Shown: one piece after another, positions 7,338 through 13,039 of the stretch
How the letters are laid out: each line of letters starts with the position of its first letter
How positions within the stretch are numbered: the stretch's first letter is position 1
Origin: Candidatus Methanoplasma sp.
GTDB taxonomy: Archaea; Thermoplasmatota; Thermoplasmata; Methanomassiliicoccales; Methanomethylophilaceae
Direction of reading: 5' to 3'
NCBI GenBank assembly: GCA_031256615.1
Contig: JAIRQG010000065.1
Coordinates: forward strand, 1-13,060
Length of the DNA stretch: 13,060 nt
Notes under the pieces: generated by a model
The model's input: the letters and a program-made list of their open reading frames with translations, nothing else
The model's database searches: none
Told to the model about the DNA's origin: nothing
Translations under genes and position numbers: made by a program

Positions 7338-8094
7338 TATCAGATTGCCGAGGATCTTGGACGAATCATACAGGGTCGCATGGGGCGATCTGTGTTACTT
7401 CAAAGAAAATGCTGTCACAATACTGATATCGTGCCTGATCGGCCCGCTGCTCTATCTTGTGGCGTTCGGATACGGGATCGGAAGCGGCATGCAGAGCGGT
7501 GTTGACGACTACGTTAGATTCATCATTCCCGGCATAATATCAATGGCAACTCTGTCGGCGACATTCAGTTTCGTATCGTCCAAGATACTGATACAGAAAC
7601 TGTTCTACACAAGTTTCGATGAACTTTTGCTCTGTCCGATAAAACCGTCATCCGTTGTTCTGGGTAAGTGTTTGGCAGGAATCCTGAGAGGAATGTGCAG
7701 CTGTGTGATAATCCTCATGATCGGGCTTCTGATATCTCCTGGAATAAAAGTAACGGCTTTCCTGTTCGTGCTGGCGTTCATTGCTTCCTTGACCTTCTCG
7801 CTGCTTGGGATCCTGGCAGGTCTCCTTGCAAAGAAGCATAACACCCTGACCGTCTTCTCCAGCCTGGTAATTGTCCCGATGACCTTCTTCAGCGGTACGA
7901 TATTTGACATATCCAACTTGCCGGCAGTACTTAAGTATGCAGTATATGCGCTGCCGCTGACACATCAGACCGAATCCATAAGAGCGGTCATGCTGGATCT
8001 TCCGATCCCTTGGCTGTCTGTTGTTATAATGTGTATCTACTGTTCAGTGTTTTTCTTTGTGAGCTATTACCTCATAAAACGCAGAAGCTTTTGA
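7330..8094 (+). CDS. ABC-2 type transporter permease (copy 2)
   Basis: A 254-residue membrane protein with about six hydrophobic helices and the ABC-2 signature-like region FSGTIFDISNLPAVLKYAVY near residues 180-205. It is homologous to the truncated permease at 1-242 (shared WGDL, PLLYL.AFG, IPGI..M). It overlaps the end of the ATPase gene. The start is uncertain: the GTG at 7330 lies inside the only good ribosome site (GGAGGTG, 7326-7332), so an in-frame TTG at 7345, 12 bases after that site, may be the real start. The TTG would give an N-terminus like that of copy 1. It would form an exporter-type complex with the ATPase at 6471. The substrate is unknown. Confidence 0.88.
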   Translation: MSDIRLPRILDESYRVAWGDLCYFKENAVTILISCLIGPLLYLVAFGYGIGSGMQSGVDDYVRFIIPGIISMATLSATFSFVSSKILIQKLFYTSFDELLLCPIKPSSVVLGKCLAGILRGMCSCVIILMIGLLISPGIKVTAFLFVLAFIASLTFSLLGILAGLLAKKHNTLTVFSSLVIVPMTFFSGTIFDISNLPAVLKYAVYALPLTHQTESIRAVMLDLPIPWLSVVIMCIYCSVFFFVSYYLIKRRSF

Positions 8095-8309
8095 TACGTT
8101 GCATAATATCACCATTTACGAAACAATGGTCCTGCATATAGCGTAATGCGGTGTTTAAAACATAAGATGCAAAAAAAGTTGAAAAAATGACCAATTTTGT
8201 ATTGAGAAGTTTACATTTTCAATGTGTTGGATAAAGATGAGAACTATCCTGAAAAGAAAATTGCTCAAAAAGACACATCTATTTATTTTGACATTTATTA
8301 TATGATATC
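8095..8309. other. Convergent intergenic region
   Basis: 215 AT-rich bases between the plus-strand permease and the minus-strand gene that ends at 8310. There is a 6-bp inverted repeat ACCATT/AATGGT at 8111-8130. For the minus-strand gene, T-runs fall around 8254-8276 (A-runs on the plus strand) and could end transcription. No gene is supported here. Confidence 0.5.
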
Positions 8310-8819
8310 TTATACAAACGGGCCAGCGGATTTCCAGCCGCTCACGGCTCTGTTGGGATTAAGATCCGACCACTTCTCAAACGTGTGGAGATTGAAATGC
8401 GCCATTGTGAACCCTACATAGAACACCCACCCAACGGAAACATCCAGCCCCGGCGTCTCCACCCAAGACCCGACCGAGGCCAATGAAGTGTCGATCGATG
8501 TCCAGAACCAATTCATCCAATTGTTTCCGTACCATTCTGTGCAGTCCTCTGTGTAAATTCCGACTGCGTCGTTCGAGACTCCGCCTATTGACCTGATCCA
8601 TCCCCTGCGGGTGATGCTGCAAGGAATCTCTGCACCGTTAAGGGCAGCGAGAAGCCCTTGTACCACACTGTCTGATCTTGCATTTATCCATCCGCTCTCG
8701 AACGCAGCGGACTCCTTGTTGAAATCAATATAGAACCAATAAGAGTTCTTACCGATATTTTCTGCGTTACCTTCATCGCAATTCGTGATAGGGTTCTGTT
8801 TCTGATGACTTTTTTCCAC
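8310..8819 (-). CDS. Small protein resembling the DUF4430 / transcobalamin-like C-terminal domain
   Basis: A 169-residue protein starting with GTG at 8819, just after an in-frame stop upstream. After a polar N-terminus (about 22 residues, with no signal peptide or membrane helix) the pattern SVVQGLLAALNGAEIPCSI, RGWIRSIGGV, NNWMNWFWTS and SVGWVFYVGF follows. The order (a helix leading to an IP turn, a SIGGV strand, a W-rich strand, a final VG-W-FYVGF strand) resembles DUF4430, the fold of the small cobalamin-contacting domain of transcobalamin and intrinsic factor. This resemblance was judged by eye. The protein is rich in Trp (about ten). The gene stands alone under operator site 4, which ties it to the same regulon as the cbi genes and importer. 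A role as a cytoplasmic corrinoid-binding or sensing protein is a guess; it could also be an unrelated Trp-rich protein. Confidence 0.7.
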   Translation of the reverse strand: MEKSHQKQNPITNCDEGNAENIGKNSYWFYIDFNKESAAFESGWINARSDSVVQGLLAALNGAEIPCSITRRGWIRSIGGVSNDAVGIYTEDCTEWYGNNWMNWFWTSIDTSLASVGSWVETPGLDVSVGWVFYVGFTMAHFNLHTFEKWSDLNPNRAVSGWKSAGPFV

Positions 8820-8861
8820 TTCTAACTCTTATTGGTCAATCACAAACTCATTAATAACCAT

Positions 8862-8878
8862 TTGGATTATACATCCAA
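8862..8878 (-). promoter_or_regulatory. 17-bp palindromic operator, site 4 (DUF4430-like gene)
   Basis: The plus strand reads TTGGATTATACATCCAA, identical to sites 1 and 2. On the minus strand it is followed after four bases (ATGG) by TTATTAA at 8851-8857, a TATA-like box at the same spacing as at sites 2 and 3. The expected transcript start is about 8828, giving a short leader before the GTG at 8819. Confidence 0.85.
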
Positions 8879-8993
8879 CCATGCTATTCAAACTTTTTTA
8901 AGGCCTAAGACAATATTTCTGGCCGTAAACAGAACCTTCTTTAAGTTTGCTTAAAATTATTAAATCTTTGCAACAAATTGTCTCTTCATGCCA

Positions 8994-9575
8994 TCATAGA
9001 AGATCGAGCGAAATGGCTATGGCCGATATCGCGGCAACGCTTGGGTCGCTTGCGCCGCATATTATCATTACATCTCCCTCCTCCATTCCTTTGCTTCGGA
9101 GTTCTGCGGCGAATTTCGGATCTCTGACGTCCATGTTCCAGTTCTTCGGCATTATAAGTGTGCTGTTACTGATCATAAAGACCGATGCGCCGTTGGCTCC
9201 CATGATTATGCCTCTATCTCTCTGATGTGCGCCGTTCGTTATCTTTTGAGCGACGCCGCGTACCAATACCCCTTGTTGATATGCGCCTATGACATATTCT
9301 GACCTATTGACATCCACGATCCTCATGGGGATGCTCTGCAGGAGTTTGCAGCCTTTTTCGGATATCACTATCCCGGTCTGTCCGACGGTTATGGTCCCCC
9401 ATTCTTTCATGATGAGTGTCATCTTCCTTATGCTTCCTTCACCCACATCTATGTCTTCTGACAGTTTGGATCTGCTTATCGGCCTGTTCTTATCCAGTTT
9501 CGCAAGCATGTAATAGATGTGAGCATCTCCGAACCTGCAAGCAGGCCCGCATTCCGAACTATCGATAAGCATCAT
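8994..9575 (-). CDS. Winged-helix DNA-binding protein with a C-terminal DUF4443-like domain; candidate regulator
   Basis: A 193-residue protein. Residues about 15-80 look like a winged helix-turn-helix: a first helix AHIYYMLAKL, then ISRSKLSEDIDVGEGSIRKM (turn and recognition helix), then a wing around GTITVGQTGIVISEKG. Residues about 85-193 form an alpha/beta domain with GIIMGANGASVFMI and GDVMIICGASDPSVAAIS, similar in feel to the archaeal DUF4443 family, although this was not searched. The N-terminus has a C9-G-P-A-C13 pair that might bind a metal or sense redox. Its ATG directly abuts the stop of the zinc-ribbon gene (TAA then ATG), so the two are co-expressed and translationally coupled from a promoter carrying operator site 5. 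This makes it the best candidate for the protein that reads the 17-bp palindrome. Confidence 0.8.
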   Translation of the reverse strand: MMLIDSSECGPACRFGDAHIYYMLAKLDKNRPISRSKLSEDIDVGEGSIRKMTLIMKEWGTITVGQTGIVISEKGCKLLQSIPMRIVDVNRSEYVIGAYQQGVLVRGVAQKITNGAHQRDRGIIMGANGASVFMISNSTLIMPKNWNMDVRDPKFAAELRSKGMEEGDVMIICGASDPSVAAISAIAISLDLL

Positions 9576-10421
9576 TTAGAACCATTCCCCCTCTTTCTTG
9601 CAGCATAGGGAGTTGACTGCCATCATAACTCTGTTCAGAGATGAGTCTGTAGCCCTCGCGATGCTTACGGGATCCTCTCCTTTATTGAATCTGACAAGGA
9701 TCTCCGCATCAGTAATGTGCAGTCCTATCTTGCTCCCTATTTCTATTATCTTTATTGCATCGTCAGCATCCGATCTGAGGATGGCCGACAATGCCTGACC
9801 TGAACTGGCGTATATCTTGTTCCAATTGGGCCTCTGATATCCTGCGCTCCTTTCTCTGAATACAGGCGATCCACTGTACACGGAAAGAGCGGTCCAACAG
9901 ACAGGACATCTGTTGACCCGGTCGCTTTTCATCTTTCCGCTGTATCCGCACCTTATGCACATACATTCCACAAATTCCGGCATAAGGTCTCCTGATCGGC
10001 ACTTGGGGCATTTCTCCGGCAGGCCTCTGTCCGCCCTGTGATTCCATTTGGATCCGCATGACCCGCATCTGAATTTCTCTGTATCTTTGTCCCAGAGCTT
10101 GGACCTGCATCCCGGACATACCAGCGGGCTATCCAGTTTGCTCATCCACATATGGGAACACTGTTTGCACTTATGCCTATTCAGACTGCGGTTGTTCCAC
10201 ATATTGCTGGAACAAGCGGGACATTTTCTGGGGCATTCCTTTTTCTCGGAGTCTACATCCCACATGTTGCCACAGGCTAGACACACATGTTTATCCGATA
10301 TCTCCGGCAACCGTCTTTCATCGACCGCCTCGGCAGACTCCTCCTTTTCCGAAATGGCCACCAGCCTTTTCATCCCGTCATAATAGTGATCTCTCAAAGG
10401 ATCTATACCTTGTTCTCTCAT
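9576..10421 (-). CDS. Four-zinc-ribbon protein with C-terminal helical (HTH-like) region
   Basis: A 281-residue protein not assigned to a named family. Eight CxxC pairs fall at residues 47/50, 67/70, 85/88, 102/105, 119/122, 138/141, 155/158 and 172/175. Each consecutive two pairs make one zinc ribbon, so there are four ribbons repeating every 34-38 residues, several with a Trp after the CxxC (NMW, HMW, KLW, SKW). Residues 196-281 are helical, and PVSIARATDSSLNRVMMAV (about 251-269) reads like a helix-turn-helix. Zinc-ribbon arrays bind nucleic acids, metals or partner proteins. The gene is first in a two-gene operon with the winged-helix protein, and its promoter carries operator site 5 over the expected transcript start, which suggests autoregulation. 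It may be a co-regulator or metal sensor; an RNA-related role cannot be excluded. Confidence 0.8.
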   Translation of the reverse strand: MREQGIDPLRDHYYDGMKRLVAISEKEESAEAVDERRLPEISDKHVCLACGNMWDVDSEKKECPRKCPACSSNMWNNRSLNRHKCKQCSHMWMSKLDSPLVCPGCRSKLWDKDTEKFRCGSCGSKWNHRADRGLPEKCPKCRSGDLMPEFVECMCIRCGYSGKMKSDRVNRCPVCWTALSVYSGSPVFRERSAGYQRPNWNKIYASSGQALSAILRSDADDAIKIIEIGSKIGLHITDAEILVRFNKGEDPVSIARATDSSLNRVMMAVNSLCCKKEGEWF

Positions 10422-10433
10422 TTTAGCCCCCAG

Positions 10434-10450
10434 TTGGATGTAACATCCAA
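10434..10450 (-). promoter_or_regulatory. 17-bp palindromic operator, site 5 (regulator operon), with upstream half-site
   Basis: The plus strand reads TTGGATGTAACATCCAA, with perfect half-sites. On the minus strand a strong TATA box TATATAAAT lies at 10461-10469, so transcription should start near 10440, inside this operator. A further TTGGAT half-site at 10474-10479 (minus) is followed at the right spacing by ATATAA, a degenerate second half (4 of 6) overlapping the TATA box. Both sites could serve autorepression. Confidence 0.85.
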
Positions 10451-10706
10451 TTACTCCTTTATTTATATATGTTATCCAAACAAAAGTAGTGGGTAAGGTA
10501 AATCAAGTGAATTTATTGTAAAAAAGTTGAATGCGCCTGTCAGAACATCGGAAAAATTTTCTTAAATGCTCCGTTCCAAGTTTGCAGACCCTTCGCAAGA
10601 CCCCGCAGCAACGATCTTGGGCGTGTCCCGCCCAAGAATGCTAAACGCTGTCGCCAGGCGCGAGCATGAGCATACTGGTGGGGTTTTGAATTGAAAATGG
10701 CTGCCG
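10451..10706. other. Intergenic region between cbiC and the regulator operon
   Basis: 256 bases. The part near the regulator holds its TATA box and an operator half-site. A minus-strand T-run lies at about 10523-10528. The part from about 10590 to 10690 is clearly richer in G and C and has strong folding potential, listed separately. No convincing protein gene is present. Confidence 0.6.
10597..10687. ncRNA. Possible folded RNA element (two hairpins within a closing stem)
   Basis: A closing stem AAGACCCC (10597-10604) pairs with GGGGTTTT (10680-10687) with one G-U pair. Inside are a perfect 9-bp hairpin TCTTGGGCG/CGCCCAAGA (10615-10623 and 10629-10637, five-base loop) and a second hairpin ATGCT/AGCAT (10638-10642 and 10663-10667) with inner CGC/GCG. 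On the plus strand, TTAAATG at 10562-10568 lies about 25-28 bases before the structure, as a promoter would. On the minus strand it would be the 3' region of cbiC mRNA. The strand is not decided and no known RNA family was recognised. A terminator, regulatory leader or mobile-element remnant are alternatives. Confidence 0.35.
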
Positions 10707-11330
10707 TTATCCTTTGTAGTACATCATGGCATTGCATATGGTGGCTGCGATGTTGCTTCCGCCTTTCCTGCCTTTTGCAACTATGTACGGTATGTCAAGC
10801 TCCATTATCATCTCTTTGGATTCCACCACGTTGACAAACCCTACCGGCACTCCGATGATCAGACCGGGCCTTATCTTATCTTTCTTGACCATGTCGTACA
10901 ACGCTATCAATGCGGTCGGGGCGTTGCCGACCGCCATTATCAGAGGACCTTTGACGTTTGAAGCCCTTTCCACGGAGACGGTCGCCCTTGTACAGTTCCT
11001 GGCCTTCGCTTCGGCAACCACATCATCGTCGCTGATGAAGCACTTTATCTCTCCGCCATAACTGGCAAGTCTGTTCTTATTGATTCCTGACGCAGCCATT
11101 TTTGTATCCGTGACAATCGTAGCGCCTTTTCTGATGAGCCCCACTCCGATATTCTCTGCGTTTTTGGAGAACACGAGATTATCCGCATAATCAAAGTCCG
11201 CGGAAGTGTGGATGCATCTTTTTATTATGGAGAACTTGGGCTCAGGCCAGGTCCTCCCATTGAGCTCAGAGGTTATTGTCTCCATGCTCTTTTTCTCTAT
11301 TTCTTCAGGCGCTAATGTTTCGTAAACCAT
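10707..11330 (-). CDS. cbiC: Precorrin-8X / cobalt-precorrin-8 methylmutase CbiC
   Basis: A 207-residue CbiC/CobH family enzyme, which moves a methyl group from C-11 to C-12 of the corrin ring to give (cobalt-)hydrogenobyrinate/cobyrinate in cytoplasmic B12 synthesis. The catalytic histidine is seen as H41 in IKRCIHTSADFDYADN. Further family stretches are GATIVTDTKMAASGI, ERASNVKGPLIMAVGNAPTA and GVPVGFVNVVESKE. The length matches the family. The ATG is preceded by AAGGAG at 11339-11344, eight bases away. It lies 54 bases after cbiF on the same strand and probably shares its transcript from the operator at 12196. The remaining corrin genes are not in the window. Confidence 0.95.
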   Translation of the reverse strand: MVYETLAPEEIEKKSMETITSELNGRTWPEPKFSIIKRCIHTSADFDYADNLVFSKNAENIGVGLIRKGATIVTDTKMAASGINKNRLASYGGEIKCFISDDDVVAEAKARNCTRATVSVERASNVKGPLIMAVGNAPTALIALYDMVKKDKIRPGLIIGVPVGFVNVVESKEMIMELDIPYIVAKGRKGGSNIAATICNAMMYYKG

Positions 11331-11384
11331 TTTTTCAACTCCTTATATCATAAACTGTTTTCTTGAGAGCAGGCAGCGGAAGGT

Positions 11385-12155
11385 TTACTCTCCCGCAATG
11401 CCCTTTCTGTATCCGGTAGTGAAATATTTGTCATACAGCTTGGAAAGGCTGTACTCATCGCCGAGGAACCCTCCCACAACTGTTAGGGCGGTCTTCTCGA
11501 TCTTCTCCTCTTTGACTTTGTGCGCTATGTCGGTAAGATCTCCGATCAGGATCTTCTGGTCCGGCCACGTCGCTTTGTATACAACCGCCACAGGCGTCTT
11601 CGGATCATATCCTCCCGAGATCAGCGTCGAGCACATCTCGTCTATGAATCCTATGCTCAGGAATATCACCATGGTGGAATTGTGCTTCGCAAGATCAATG
11701 AGCTTCTCTTTGGGAGGCATCGGGGTGCGCCCTTCCATCCTTGTCAATATCACCGTTTGGCTGACATCCGGCAGAGTGTACTCTTTCTTCAGGACGGCCG
11801 CTGTGGCGAGGAAAGAGCTTACGCCGGGCACAACCTCGTATTCTATCTTAAGTTCATCAAGCCTGTCCATCTGCTCTCTTATCGCCCCGTATATCGCCGG
11901 ATCCCCGGTATGTACCCGCACAACCTTGAGGCCTTTGTCCGTGGACCCTTTGATGACCTCTATGACCTCATCCAGATTCATGTATGCGCTGTCATGGATG
12001 GCTGCCGACGGTTTTGAGCCTTTCAGGACCTCCGGGTTCACCAGAGACCCTGCGTATATTATCACATCAGCCTCGTCGATCAGCTTTCTTCCTTTGACTG
12101 TTATAAGCTCCGGGTCTCCCGGCCCGGCTCCGATGAAATGGATTTTTCCTGCCAT
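11385..12155 (-). CDS. cbiF: Cobalt-precorrin-4 C11-methyltransferase CbiF
   Basis: A 256-residue SAM-dependent methyltransferase of the CbiF/CobM family, which methylates C-11 of (cobalt-)precorrin-4 in corrin ring synthesis. The family fingerprint is visible: GAGPGDPELIT at residues 9-19, YAGSLVNPEVL at 34-44, HTGDPAIYG at 82-90, PGVSSFLA at 110-117 and TRMEGRTPMP at 138-147. The length is typical. It leads a two-gene unit with cbiC. The leader is short (about 10 bases) if transcription starts about 26 bases after the TATA box ATTAAATA at 12188-12195, and the ribosome site is weak, so near-leaderless translation is possible. Its promoter carries a degenerate copy of the recurrent 17-bp operator, placing corrin synthesis under the same control as the transporters. 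Confidence 0.95.
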   Translation of the reverse strand: MAGKIHFIGAGPGDPELITVKGRKLIDEADVIIYAGSLVNPEVLKGSKPSAAIHDSAYMNLDEVIEVIKGSTDKGLKVVRVHTGDPAIYGAIREQMDRLDELKIEYEVVPGVSSFLATAAVLKKEYTLPDVSQTVILTRMEGRTPMPPKEKLIDLAKHNSTMVIFLSIGFIDEMCSTLISGGYDPKTPVAVVYKATWPDQKILIGDLTDIAHKVKEEKIEKTALTVVGGFLGDEYSLSKLYDKYFTTGYRKGIAGE

Positions 12156-12195
12156 GCTGCATTCCGAAGCCCAGATAGATTACTAAGTATTTAAT

Positions 12196-12212
12196 TTGGC
12201 ATATACATCCAA
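12196..12212 (-). promoter_or_regulatory. Degenerate 17-bp operator, site 6 (cbiF-cbiC)
   Basis: The plus strand reads TTGGCATATACATCCAA. One half-site is perfect, and the other matches 4 of 6 (TTGGCA against TTGGAT). On the minus strand it is followed after one base by TTAAATA at 12188-12194. It has the same upstream-of-TATA layout as sites 2-4, but is three bases closer. Weaker or differently graded control of synthesis genes is possible. Confidence 0.7.
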
Positions 12213-12283
12213 TATGATGGGTTCGACTTTCTGTGATTTTTCTGTCAAACTGCATATACAAAAATCATGCAAAAAATCGATAA

Positions 12284-12324
12284 CGTTGAATATGGGGGGG
12301 GCCTCCTCCGTTCAACTCCAACGT
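12284..12324. repeat. G-run with flanking inverted repeat
   Basis: GTTGAA at 12285-12290 and TTCAAC at 12311-12316 flank a run of eight G at 12294-12301 followed by C-rich CCTCCTCC. CGTTG is also matched by CAACG near 12319-12323. The G and C runs can pair with each other. It lies between the cbiF promoter and the hepT terminator. Function unknown. Confidence 0.4.
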
Positions 12325-12356
12325 GACATATATCTGCTCCAAAAAGTGCCACGTTC

Positions 12357-12391
12357 AAAAAAAAACAATCTTTGCCTCATCAAAGATCGTT
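12357..12391 (-). terminator. Intrinsic-type terminator of the mntA-hepT unit
   Basis: On the minus strand AACGATCTTTG pairs with CAAAGATTGTT (12381-12391 with 12364-12374, one G-U pair, six-base loop), followed by at least seven T (the A-run at 12357-12363). It starts one base after the full-length hepT stop at 12393. That fits the view that the ancestral hepT frame ended there. Confidence 0.75.
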
Positions 12392-12392
12392 T

Positions 12393-12741
12393 TCAGTGCA
12401 TCAGTTCATTCAGAATTCTTTCGCAGGTGGCTTTCAGCGCAGGAATGTCTTTCGTAATAGTGAGCCATAGTATCTCAAGATCTATTTTGTGATAACCATG
12501 GGCGATGATATCTCTCATTCCAGAGAATTCTCTCCGTCGTATCTCCGGATATTTTCTGCTCAGCTCCTGAGATAAGAGATTTTATGCATTCTCCTATTTG
12601 AAAAACACAAAAAGAGCAGCCGTGCTGATAGTCCGGATCATCCACAAAGTCCTCTATTTCTCTGCCGAATCTGTCTATTTTTTCTTCTATGCTGTCGCAG
12701 TAAAGAATTATGGCCTTTATTCTGCTGACAACGTTACCCAT
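12393..12741 (-). pseudogene. hepT: HepT-like HEPN-domain RNase toxin, frameshifted
   Basis: HepT/DUF86 toxins of type VII toxin-antitoxin systems are HEPN RNases that cut RNA and are silenced by AMP addition from MntA. From the ATG at 12741 the frame reads 63 residues with the family phrase VFQIGECIKSL, then runs off the family pattern and stops at 12475. Dropping one base from the A4 run (plus strand TTTT at 12552-12555) restores KYPEIRRREFSGMRDIIAHG followed by YHKIDLEILWLTITKDI, ending at 12393. The rebuilt protein is about 115 residues, the usual size, and carries the catalytic RX4HXY motif as RDIIAHGY. The unshifted 88-residue product lacks this motif. The ATG overlaps the end of mntA by eight bases with a GAAGGAG ribosome site. 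A true mutation, a sequencing error or programmed slippage are all open. Confidence 0.85.
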
Positions 12742-13039
12742 AAACGATTACTCCTTCAGTCATAATTCTGTTCAAAAATTCAGCATCAACAGATTTTGTT
12801 GTGACCAAGTCAATCTCGCATCCAACAGCGTCGCGAAGATCCTGAAAGAATCCTGAGAAAACTACTAAACTGCGTATCCTGCCTTTTTCGATACAAAAGT
12901 CATAATCGCTGTTCTCGCTATAGTCTCCTCTAGCGACCGAACCAAAAAGATAGACCTTGTCTACGCCGTATTTCTCCGCAATCGGATATATTATCTCTTT
13001 CAGCTCCTCAATGGAATGCCGTTGGACTGCCGGAGACAT
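12734..13039 (-). CDS. mntA: MntA-like nucleotidyltransferase antitoxin
   Basis: A 101-residue minimal nucleotidyltransferase (Pol-beta-like fold). The active-site signature is intact: G33-S34 in FGSVARGDY, D45 and D47 in SDYDF, and a third acidic residue at D77 in CEIDLV. In the MntA-HepT (type VII) system the antitoxin adds AMP to a tyrosine of HepT next to the RX4HXY motif and so blocks its RNase. The gene directly precedes and overlaps hepT by eight bases, the usual order. The start at 13039 is only 21 bases from the window edge, so its promoter and any upstream alternative start are not visible, and no ribosome site is evident in the visible bases. Some related proteins act as plain nucleotidyltransferases. 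Confidence 0.88.
   Translation of the reverse strand: MSPAVQRHSIEELKEIIYPIAEKYGVDKVYLFGSVARGDYSENSDYDFCIEKGRIRSLVVFSGFFQDLRDAVGCEIDLVTTKSVDAEFLNRIMTEGVIVYG

Noticed and set aside
8224..8421. 65-codon plus-strand frame in the convergent gap
   Set aside because: It overlaps the conserved C-terminus of the gene at 8310-8819, and has no promoter or recognisable protein features.
10451..10706. Cobalamin riboswitch or tRNA in the cbiC-regulator gap
   Set aside because: No B12-box-like conserved core, and no tRNA arms (no T-arm GTTCRA pattern in a fitting cloverleaf), were found on either strand.
10540..10737. 65-codon minus-strand frame after cbiC
   Set aside because: It overlaps the cbiC end out of frame and consists mainly of the foldable GC-rich element; the composition (many R, Q, W) is not protein-like.
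12196..12492. 98-codon plus-strand frame between cbiF and hepT
   Set aside because: It starts inside the operator, crosses the G-run and terminator, and runs antisense to the restored hepT frame.
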